11,099 nt of DNA from the NCBI GenBank assembly GCA_937891445.1, contig CALAFV010000050.1:1-11099 (forward strand), given 5' to 3'. This DNA comes from an uncultured Phycisphaerales bacterium. Lineage in GTDB: Bacteria > Planctomycetota > Phycisphaerae > Phycisphaerales > UBA1924. The notes under the pieces are model-generated. The model was not told the origin of the DNA, made no database searches, and saw nothing but the letters and a program-made list of their open reading frames with translations. Positions 5,287-11,099 of the stretch are shown here, piece after piece; positions within the stretch are counted from its first letter, which is position 1, and every line of letters begins with the position of its first letter. Made by a program: the position numbers and the translations under genes.

Positions 5287-7317
5287 GTGCGCAGCAGTAC
5301 TCCCGTCTGGTCCGCACTGGGTCTGGCCGCATTGGCCGGCCTTTCCGCCACGGCCGTCGCGGCGCCGCCCAGCGCGTCCGACCGGCCCGTTCAGAGCCCC
5401 ACGGTGACCGAGAGCGGCGGGATTCTCCCCAGCCGCCCCAGCGGCATGCAGCGGGGCGTCACGTGCGACCCCCGGAACGACGGCATCAACTGCCACACTG
5501 CGGACCTCACGCTCGGGGCTAACTTCTCCAATCTCGGTGCGAACAACTACCGCACGATGGACAACTTCACGCCGACCAACAGCAACCCCACGCAGCTGTG
5601 CTGGATCGGCCGCTACCAGAACCGCATCAATCCCATCGCCAACGAGTCCTTCCTCGTTCGCATCTTCGCCGATGTCGGCGGCCTCCCCGACCTCGATTCG
5701 GGCCCCATCTTCGAGCGGACCTTCGTCGCCAACGGCACCCCCGGCGTGGATCTCCTTGAGATGAGCTGCCTCTCCGGCGACACGTGCCCCGGCACCACCG
5801 ACCCCGTCGCCGGTGGCCACTGGGTCTTCAGCGCCGAGGTCGCGGCGGGCTTCCCCGTGACCGGCGGCGGCTGCTACTGGCTTGAGATCGCCAACTCCGG
5901 CACCAGCAACCCCGGCTGCAGCACCGACTGGGACGGCAACGGCTCCGTCAACTCCAGCGACATCTCCGCCTTCCTGACGGCCTGGCTCGCCAGCCTCACC
6001 AACGGGGACCTCGACGCCGACTTCGACGGCTCCGGTCAGGTCAACTCCACCGACATCTCCGCCTTCCTCACCGCCTGGCTCGACCAGCTCGGCGGCGACT
6101 GCGGCGGCGAGGGCGCCCTTTGGGGCTGGGTCGGCAGCCAGACCGGCACCGACCTCTTCAGCCTCCAGGCGATCGACGGCGCGTACACGACCTTCACCCG
6201 CGCCGCCAACGACCGGTCCTTCTGCTTCAACGGCGGCGTGAACCCGCTCCAGGGCAACTGCGTCCTGCCGCCCATGCCGGAGATCTGCACGAACGACTCG
6301 GCCAACGGCATCCCGCCCAACGGTGGGCTGACCAACGGCTTCCGCGCTTCGGCCCCCGGCTCCACGCCCGGCTCCTGCTTCACGCCGTTCCAGCGTGCTG
6401 AGAACTTCCAGTTCGACCAGCCGCAGACCGTCACCAACGTCTGCTTCGGCGGCTTCTGGGTCAACACCGACGCCACCTGCGCCACCGTCGGCTTCACCCC
6501 GCCGGAGATCCCCGAGTTCCACATCCTCTACTACGAGGACGTGGACGGCTTCCCGGCGCCCACCCCGATGGCGTCCTTCGTGACCGGCCAGCCCGGCGTC
6601 AGCTTCGTCTGGGACGGTGACGAGGTCGTCAGCGTCACGCACCCGCCGGTGAACTTCGAGGCCAACACCTGCTACTACATCTCGATCGGCACCATCCAGA
6701 GCCAGGCCGCGCCTGGGCAGACCACCACCGGCTGGGTCTGGTTCCTGACCTTCAGCTCCACGCCCACGGGCGACAACTGGATCTACACCACCGACGCCAC
6801 CGACCCCAACGGCTGGGTCCGCTTCGACATCTCCTCGCCGTCCCAGGGTGGCAACATGTGGTTCCTCTTCAACGCCGGCCCGACGACCCTCCCGGTCTGC
6901 GAGCCGCCCCCCTGTGACCCGTCCGAGATCCCGGTGAACGACGACTGCGCGAACGCCATCACGCTGGCCGTCCCCTCGGTGGTCACCGGCACCACGCTCT
7001 GCGCGACCCTCGACGGCGAGCCCGACTGCACCGGCTCCGCCTCCACCGCCCCCGGCGTCTGGTACCGCGTGCTCGGCACCGGCGGGATGATGACCGCCAG
7101 CGCCTGCCTCAACGTCAACTATGACGGCCAGATGGCGGTGTTCACCGGCGGCTGCGGCGGCCTCACCTGCGTCGGCGGTGGCGATGACACCTGCGGCGTG
7201 GGCGGCGGCCACGCGACGGTCAGTTGGCCGTCCACCGCGGGCGTCGAGTACCTCATCTTCGTCTACGGCTGGGGCGGCGCCACCGGGAACTTCACGCTCG
7301 AGGTTTCCTCGAACTGA
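5287..7317 (+). CDS. Secreted multi-domain protein with internal dockerin and C-terminal Cys-rich beta module
   Basis: A 676-residue product; GTG 5287 is set by AGGAGG (5275-5280) 6 nt upstream. Residues 1-25 are a signal peptide (hydrophobic SALGLAALAGLSATAVA, then APPSA), followed by a Pro/Ser linker. About 57-210 and 275-320 read as one beta-sandwich domain (NFTPTNS, LCWIGRYQN, SFLVRIFADVGGLP, CYWLEIANSGT, then LWGWVGS and RSFCFNGG). It is interrupted by a 62-residue dockerin at 211-272. About 347-545 is a second copy of the same fold without the interruption (NVCFGGFWVN, FHILYYEDVDGFP, CYYISIG, TGWVWFLTF, MWFLFNAG). Residues 550-676 are a single module of the type repeated in the next gene (NDDCANAI ... 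PGVWYRVLGTGG ... CGGLTCVGGGDD). No catalytic motif is seen. Probably an extracellular or surface structural or binding protein. Function is unknown; gene reality is near certain. Confidence 0.92.
   Translation: MRSSTPVWSALGLAALAGLSATAVAAPPSASDRPVQSPTVTESGGILPSRPSGMQRGVTCDPRNDGINCHTADLTLGANFSNLGANNYRTMDNFTPTNSNPTQLCWIGRYQNRINPIANESFLVRIFADVGGLPDLDSGPIFERTFVANGTPGVDLLEMSCLSGDTCPGTTDPVAGGHWVFSAEVAAGFPVTGGGCYWLEIANSGTSNPGCSTDWDGNGSVNSSDISAFLTAWLASLTNGDLDADFDGSGQVNSTDISAFLTAWLDQLGGDCGGEGALWGWVGSQTGTDLFSLQAIDGAYTTFTRAANDRSFCFNGGVNPLQGNCVLPPMPEICTNDSANGIPPNGGLTNGFRASAPGSTPGSCFTPFQRAENFQFDQPQTVTNVCFGGFWVNTDATCATVGFTPPEIPEFHILYYEDVDGFPAPTPMASFVTGQPGVSFVWDGDEVVSVTHPPVNFEANTCYYISIGTIQSQAAPGQTTTGWVWFLTFSSTPTGDNWIYTTDATDPNGWVRFDISSPSQGGNMWFLFNAGPTTLPVCEPPPCDPSEIPVNDDCANAITLAVPSVVTGTTLCATLDGEPDCTGSASTAPGVWYRVLGTGGMMTASACLNVNYDGQMAVFTGGCGGLTCVGGGDDTCGVGGGHATVSWPSTAGVEYLIFVYGWGGATGNFTLEVSSN
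5917..6102 (+). other. Internal dockerin module, apparently inserted into a beta-sandwich domain
   Basis: C211 to C272, 62 residues, in frame. Loops DWDGNGSVNSSD and DFDGSGQVNSTD are each followed by ISAFLTAWL. Loop position 5 is N or S rather than D, so calcium affinity may be lower than in the EEP protein's module. Text before it (CYWLEIANSGT) and after it (LWGWVGSQTG) is continuous with one beta domain when compared with the uninterrupted second copy in the same protein. Dockerins of this type normally sit at the C-terminus. Confidence 0.8.
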
Positions 7318-7327
7318 GCCCCACGGA

Positions 7328-7344
7328 CCGGCGGACCCCGCCGG
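7328..7344 (+). other. Short perfect hairpin just after the stop codon
   Basis: CCGGCGG (7328-7334), loop ACC, CCGCCGG (7338-7344), starting 11 nt after the TGA at 7315-7317. No T-run; likely an accessory 3' structure ahead of the main terminator. Confidence 0.45.
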
Positions 7345-7368
7345 CTCCTGATCGATCGATTCCCGTTC

Positions 7369-7405
7369 GGCCCCCGCGCCCACCGGCGCGGGGGCCTTTC
7401 GTTTT
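7369..7405 (+). terminator. Rho-independent terminator after the 676-residue secreted protein gene
   Basis: A perfect 12-bp GC stem, GGCCCCCGCGCC (7369-7380) and GGCGCGGGGGCC (7385-7396), with a CACC loop, followed directly by TTTCGTTTT (7397-7405). This is the clearest terminator in the window. It separates the two large secreted-protein genes into different transcription units, in line with the promoter at 7533. The stretch 7406-7532 beyond it holds no gene or structure I can support. Confidence 0.93.
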
Positions 7406-7532
7406 CAGCCCCACACGGCCGAGTGAAGCCGGCGCATCTCACGGTGCTGACTCGACTTATGGGATCACGGCCCCCGCGGCGACCGCTTCACCGCCCCCTC
7501 CCTCTTCCCCCAGTTCTTTTGGCGGCAGGTAG

Positions 7533-7561
7533 TTGTCGCCGCACCCCATTTCGGGTATATA
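7533..7561 (+). promoter_or_regulatory. Sigma70-type promoter of the large repeat protein gene
   Basis: TTGTCG (7533-7538), a 17-nt spacer, TATATA (7556-7561, 5 of 6 if aligned to TATAAT with one mismatch pair). The text GGGTATATAGGTGGCTGGCGG here parallels GAGTACATAGATGAATGGCGG at the preceding gene's promoter, including the distance from the -10 to the first hairpin. Predicted start near 7568. Confidence 0.68.
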
Positions 7562-7567
7562 GGTGGC

Positions 7568-7787
7568 TGGCGGTCGCTCGACCGCCGAACGAGGTCATCC
7601 GGATTCTCGAACCGCGGGCATTCGCCCGAGATTTCGTTTCGCTGAGGTCGTGGAGACAGAGTGGTTCCAACGAGGGCGAACAACCCTTACTTTCGGAGAG
7701 GAGAACGCGCAGGATCCGGCGGCGTAGCCGGTCAGGCGCTCTCGCCCTTTGCGTCGGTCTGAGAGGTCGACGAAGAGGAGGTGCTTT
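7568..7787 (+). promoter_or_regulatory. Structured 5' leader (about 220 nt), conserved with the leader at 5072-5286
   Basis: In order: hairpin GGCGGTC/GACCGCC (7569-7575, 7580-7586) at the predicted 5' end; CGGGC/GCCCG (7615-7619, 7624-7628); a nested set GAGA-GCGC-CCGG ... CCGG-GCGC-TCTC around the element CCGGCGGCGTAGCCGG (7716-7731); CGTCG/CGACG (7752-7756, 7768-7772); AGGAGG (7776-7781) and GTG at 7788. The 16-nt element differs from its counterpart at two pyrimidine positions only and is the same 56 nt from the start codon. Known riboswitch classes are not recognised. Confidence 0.6.
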
Positions 7788-10700
7788 GTGCAGAATGGCT
7801 GTCGTTTCAGTGACCTGGTGCGACTGCTCGCAGTAGCAGGCGCCGTCGGGGCGGTGTCCGGAGCCGCCCTGGCCAACGATCCCGGCAGAACGCCGCCGGA
7901 TCAGAAGATCGTCAAGACCCCGTCCGTCGTGAGTCCGAGCGTCGGCGTTACGCCGGTCGCCCCCGGCAAGGTCGAGTTCCCGGCCAAGGATGGGATGACC
8001 CCCACCAAGCCGCTCGTCCAGCAGGGTCCGTTCCTCCGCGGCCCCGGCCCGGCCAACGACGACTGCATCAACGCCGAGTTGATCGCTGTTCCCGGCACCG
8101 CCTTCGGCGACACCACCGCCGCCACGGCGGACCCCGACGACGCCATCTGCTCGGCCAGCGGCTGCGCGGGCCAGCCCGGTGTGTGGTACACCTTCTTCGG
8201 TAACGGCAACTCCTTCCAGATCACCACCTGCAGCGGCGCAACGTTCGACACGATGCTCCGCGTCTACACCGGCACCTGCGGCGCTCTGACCTGCGTCGGG
8301 TACAACGACGACGCCTGCGGCGTGCAGTCCACCGTCAACGTCCCCACGGTGAACGGCCAGCAGTACTGGGTCCTGGTCCGCGGCTATTGCGCCAACGGCA
8401 GCTTCACGCTCGACGTCATCGACCTCGGCGGCCCGCCCGCCAACGACGAGTGCGATGGCGCGATCATGCTGACGTGCAACAGCGTGACCGTTGCCGACAA
8501 CACGCTGGCGACCATCAACCCCGCCGATCCCTTCATCTCCTGCCACTTCGGCGGCCCCCAGCAGGGCGACGGCAGCATCTGGTACAAGTTCGTCGCCACC
8601 GACACCTCGGCCCGCATCCAGACCTGCGGCAGCTTCGCGCCCGCCGATGACTCCATCATCGCCGTGTACGACGACTGCAACGGCTTCGAGATCGGCTGCT
8701 CCGAGGACTTCTGCGGCCTGCTCAGCCGCGTCGACCTCCAGGGGCTGACCATCGGCAACACGTACACGATCATGCTCGCCAGCTATGACGTGTCCGATCA
8801 GGGCATGTACACGCTCGAGCTCGTCTGCCCCGTCCCGGCGGCCGCGCCGGGCGACGAGTGCTCGTCGGCCCTGCCGATCGCCTCGCTGCCCTTCAGCACC
8901 AGCGGCGACACCAGCATGTTCGAGCCCGATGCCGGCCTGCCCGCCTGCGGCGCCGGCGCGGCTGCGCCCAGCGTCTGGTACTCCGTCGTCGGCACGGGCA
9001 ACACCTTCCTTGCCACGCTGTGCAACGGCACCAGCTACGACTCCGCTCTCGCCGTCTTCGCCGGTGACTGCGGCGCGCTCACCTGCGTCGCCAACAACGA
9101 CGACTTCTGCGGCCTGCAGTCCCAGGTCACCTTCCCGACCTTCGCCGGTGAGACCTACTACATCGTCGTCCGCGGCTTCAGCGCCAACGCCGGCTTCTAC
9201 ACCCTCGACGTGAGCGAACTCCTGCCTCCGCCGAACGACGAGTGCGAGAACGCGATCGCGATCGGTTGCAACGAGACCGTGATCATCGACAACCTCGCTG
9301 CGACCACCAACCCGTTCGATCCGTTCTTCTCCTGCCACGCCAGCGGCCTCCCGTCGCAGGGCTACGGCACGATGTGGTACTCCTTCACCGCCGGCGACAC
9401 GTCCGCCCGCTTCGTCACCTGCGGCAACGTCACCCCCGCCGATGACACGCTCCTGGCCCTCTACGACGGCTGCAACGGCATCGAGCTGGCCTGCAACGAC
9501 GACTACTGCGGCTTCCTCAGCCGTCTGGACGTCCACGGCCTGACCATCGGTAACACCTACGTCCTCCAGTTCGCCGCCTGGAGCGCCAGCGACCAGGCCA
9601 CCTACATCATGGACGTGATCTGCCCCGTCCCGCCGATCCCGCCGGGCGATGAGTGCCCGACGGCCCTGGCGATCGAGTCTCTCCCCTTCAGCACCAGCGG
9701 CGACACCAGCATGTTCGAGCCCGACGGCGGTCTGCCCGACTGCGGCGTCGGCGCGGCTGCGCCCAGCGTCTGGTACTCGATGGTCGGCACCGGCGGCGTC
9801 ATCGAGGTCTCCCTCTGCAACGGCACGAGCTACGACTCCGCCCTCGCCCTCTTCACCGGCGACTGCGGCGCGCTCACCTGCCTCGGCAGCGATGACGACG
9901 GCTGCGGCATCTTCGCCGGCCCCTCTCGCATGCTCTTCGTCAGCAACCCCGGCCAGATCTACTACATCGTCGTCCGTGGCTACGGGACCAGCTTCGGCTT
10001 CTACACCCTCGACGTGACCGACCTCGGTCCCCCGGCCGAGGGTGACTTCTGCACCACGGCCATCCCGGCCGACGTGCCCAGCTCGGTCTCCGGCGACACC
10101 AGCCTGTACACGCCGGATGGCGGCATCCCCGCCTGCGGCGTGCTCGCCAACGCCCCGACCGTCTGGTACTCCGTCGTCGGTAACGGCAACCGCTACCGCG
10201 CCAGCATGTGCGCCGGCACCGTCTACGACGGCGCCCTGGCCGTCTACACGGGCTTCGACTGCGGCGCTCTGACCTGCGTCGCCTCCGACGATGACGGCTG
10301 CGGCATCTTCGCCGGCCCGTCCGAGGTCACCTGGGACACCGTGGACGGCCAGACCTACTACGTCGTGGTCGGCGGGTACGGCACCAGCGCCGGCTTCTAC
10401 ACCCTCGACCTGATCGACATCGGTCCTCCGTGCGAACTCGACGTTCCGCCCGGCGCCGACATGGAGAATGAGTTCGACTGCGGTCTGCCGTTCGACGCCG
10501 TCAACGGCGGCTGCAACAGCTCCCCGGCCATGTTCGGCACCGTCCAGTGCGGCGTCCCGCTCTTCGGTTCGACCGCGTGGGATCCGTCCATCGGCCTCCG
10601 TGACACCGACTGGTACCTCTTCGAACTCACCAGCGACGACACCGTCACCATCACGGTCCGCAGCGAGGCGGTCACCATCTTCGGGTTCGTGGGTGACGCC

Positions 10701-11099
10701 GTCGGGCCGATCCCCTACAGCGATCCGTCCTGGTGCAACTTCATCACCCAGGTCAACCCCTACATCGTCGGTACCGACGACTGCGGCGACAACGTCCTCT
10801 CCACCTTCCTGACCGCTGGCACCTACGTCGTCTTCGTCTCCACGCTCTTCGCCGACAACCCGGTCCTCTGCGGCTTCCGCAACGACTACGTGCTGACCGT
10901 CGAGACCTCCAGCTGCCAGGGCGCCGTTGACTGCAACGGGAACGGGATCCCGGACAGCGTCGAGATCGCCGCCGACCCGGCCCTCGACTGCTACAACCCG
11001 GCGGTCATCCAGAACCCCAACGTCATCGGTGGTCCGGACGGCGCGCTGGACTCCTGCCAGTGCCAGGGCAACTTCAACCGCGACGGCGCCGTGAACTCG
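7788..11099 (+). CDS. Very large secreted protein of tandem Cys-rich modules, with calcium-loop region and dockerin beginning at the edge (3' end outside window)
   Basis: The frame is open from GTG 7788 to the right edge: 1104 codons without a stop, in agreement with the strong coding bias. The start is set by AGGAGG (7776-7781) with 6-nt spacing. Residues 1-30 are a signal peptide (LLAVAGAVGAVSGAALA|NDP); 31-88 a Pro/Val-rich linker. Six modules of 128-137 residues follow from residue 89, each starting around (A/P)(N/G)DxC and ending in a strand like GFYTLDV; type A carries SVWYSVVGTGN, CNGTSYDSAL, DCGALTCV, YYIVVRGY; type B carries WYxF, DTSAR, PADD, CNGxE, GLTIGNTY. Residues 882-1043 look like a diverged seventh module. 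Then DCNGNGIPDSVEIA and GALDSCQ (thrombospondin-3-like calcium text), and from residue 1092 CQGNFNRDGAVNS, the first loop of a dockerin. The modules recall pre-peptidase C-terminal (PPC)-like beta sandwiches, but I cannot assign a family. Likely a surface or matrix protein; ligand unknown. Confidence 0.93.
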   Translation, partial: MQNGCRFSDLVRLLAVAGAVGAVSGAALANDPGRTPPDQKIVKTPSVVSPSVGVTPVAPGKVEFPAKDGMTPTKPLVQQGPFLRGPGPANDDCINAELIAVPGTAFGDTTAATADPDDAICSASGCAGQPGVWYTFFGNGNSFQITTCSGATFDTMLRVYTGTCGALTCVGYNDDACGVQSTVNVPTVNGQQYWVLVRGYCANGSFTLDVIDLGGPPANDECDGAIMLTCNSVTVADNTLATINPADPFISCHFGGPQQGDGSIWYKFVATDTSARIQTCGSFAPADDSIIAVYDDCNGFEIGCSEDFCGLLSRVDLQGLTIGNTYTIMLASYDVSDQGMYTLELVCPVPAAAPGDECSSALPIASLPFSTSGDTSMFEPDAGLPACGAGAAAPSVWYSVVGTGNTFLATLCNGTSYDSALAVFAGDCGALTCVANNDDFCGLQSQVTFPTFAGETYYIVVRGFSANAGFYTLDVSELLPPPNDECENAIAIGCNETVIIDNLAATTNPFDPFFSCHASGLPSQGYGTMWYSFTAGDTSARFVTCGNVTPADDTLLALYDGCNGIELACNDDYCGFLSRLDVHGLTIGNTYVLQFAAWSASDQATYIMDVICPVPPIPPGDECPTALAIESLPFSTSGDTSMFEPDGGLPDCGVGAAAPSVWYSMVGTGGVIEVSLCNGTSYDSALALFTGDCGALTCLGSDDDGCGIFAGPSRMLFVSNPGQIYYIVVRGYGTSFGFYTLDVTDLGPPAEGDFCTTAIPADVPSSVSGDTSLYTPDGGIPACGVLANAPTVWYSVVGNGNRYRASMCAGTVYDGALAVYTGFDCGALTCVASDDDGCGIFAGPSEVTWDTVDGQTYYVVVGGYGTSAGFYTLDLIDIGPPCELDVPPGADMENEFDCGLPFDAVNGGCNSSPAMFGTVQCGVPLFGSTAWDPSIGLRDTDWYLFELTSDDTVTITVRSEAVTIFGFVGDAVGPIPYSDPSWCNFITQVNPYIVGTDDCGDNVLSTFLTAGTYVVFVSTLFADNPVLCGFRNDYVLTVETSSCQGAVDCNGNGIPDSVEIAADPALDCYNPAVIQNPNVIGGPDGALDSCQCQGNFNRDGAVNS
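8052..10430 (+). repeat. Six tandem protein modules in A-B-A-B-A-A order
   Basis: Module starts (first codon of the xxDxC motif): A 8052, B 8439, A 8847, B 9231, A 9642, A 10038; the last ends near 10430. The distance between conserved cysteine codons is 387, 408, 384, 411 and 396 nt. The first A-B pair and the second A-B pair are both 795 nt from cysteine to cysteine (8064 to 8859, 8859 to 9654). This fits duplication of a two-module unit. B modules share SARxxTCG, PADD, CNG and GLTIGNTY; A modules share SGDTS, APSVWYS, DCGALTCV and RGY. Confidence 0.88.
8889..8929 (+). repeat. 41-nt direct repeat, second copy at 9684-9724
   Basis: A stretch coding for LPFSTSGDTSMFEP is identical, base for base, over 41 nt in the third and fifth modules (8889-8929 and 9684-9724, offset 795 nt). 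Flanking sequence is similar but diverged, for example AAAPSVWYS codons nearby. Identity at silent sites points to recent duplication or gene conversion between modules. Confidence 0.85.
11061..11099 (+). other. Start of a dockerin module, cut by the window edge
   Basis: CQGNFNRDGAVNS resembles the first half of the first Ca loop in the other two modules (D/N-x-N-x-D-G-x-V-x-S) and follows a Cys pair, as they do. Only 13 codons are visible, so the rest of the module and the protein's C-terminus are inferred. Confidence 0.7.

Noticed and set aside
4549..7383. 944-codon open frame on the minus strand
   Set aside because: It is antisense to two clearly coding secreted-protein genes and has Gly/Ala/Arg/Val-rich low-complexity text typical of shadow frames in GC-rich DNA; no domain is recognisable.
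7795..7836. ATG at 7795 as the start of the large gene
   Set aside because: It is in a different frame that stops at 7836; GTG 7788 is in frame with the long ORF and well placed after AGGAGG.
7488..9536. 682-codon open frame on the minus strand
   Set aside because: It is antisense to the large repeat protein, and its apparent repeats mirror that gene's modules.
8052..10430. CRISPR array or mobile repeat
   Set aside because: The repeat period is about 400 nt and follows codon and domain boundaries; it is a protein-module array.

Overview
The window is high-GC bacterial DNA (about two-thirds G+C by eye, strong G/C preference at third codon positions). It most likely comes from a planctomycete of the Phycisphaerae/Phycisphaerales type. 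The main clue is a 62-residue dockerin-like Ca-binding module with a repeated DISAFLTxWL core bounded by cysteines, in secreted proteins that also carry Cys-rich beta modules. This resembles the 'GC-type dockerin' proteins of that group. Assignment below phylum is inference.

Left part (1-3243), housekeeping: the 3' end of a tandem winged-helix HxlR-type regulator (+) faces the ribosome-assembly GTPase gene der (-). Upstream of der on the same strand lies a short TlpA/ResA-like thioredoxin gene that lacks its usual N-terminal part. Divergent from it is a short MgtC/SapB-family membrane protein gene (+). The spacer between these two holds a plausible sigma70-type promoter overlapping a perfect DnaA-box 9-mer.

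Right part (3332-11099), three consecutive secreted-protein genes on +: (i) an endonuclease/exonuclease/phosphatase-fold protein with an Ig-like domain and a C-terminal dockerin; (ii) a 676-residue protein whose dockerin sits in the middle, apparently inserted into a beta-sandwich domain, and which ends in one Cys-rich module; (iii) a very large protein, open at the right edge (1104 codons visible), made of six copies of related Cys-rich modules in the order A-B-A-B-A-A, a diverged seventh, a calcium-loop stretch, and the first residues of another dockerin. A strong intrinsic terminator separates (ii) from (iii).

The least expected signal is regulatory. Genes (ii) and (iii) each have a ~215-220-nt 5' leader with the same plan: a -35/-10 promoter with a 17-nt spacer, a hairpin at the predicted RNA 5' end whose stem differs by compensating bases, a 16-nt element (CCGGYGGYGTAGCCGG) ending exactly 56 nt before the start codon, a hairpin, and AGGAGG six nt before a GTG start. 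The two genes are therefore probably co-regulated after transcription initiation, although the terminator makes them separate transcription units. I see no tRNA, rRNA, CRISPR array, insertion sequence or attachment site.
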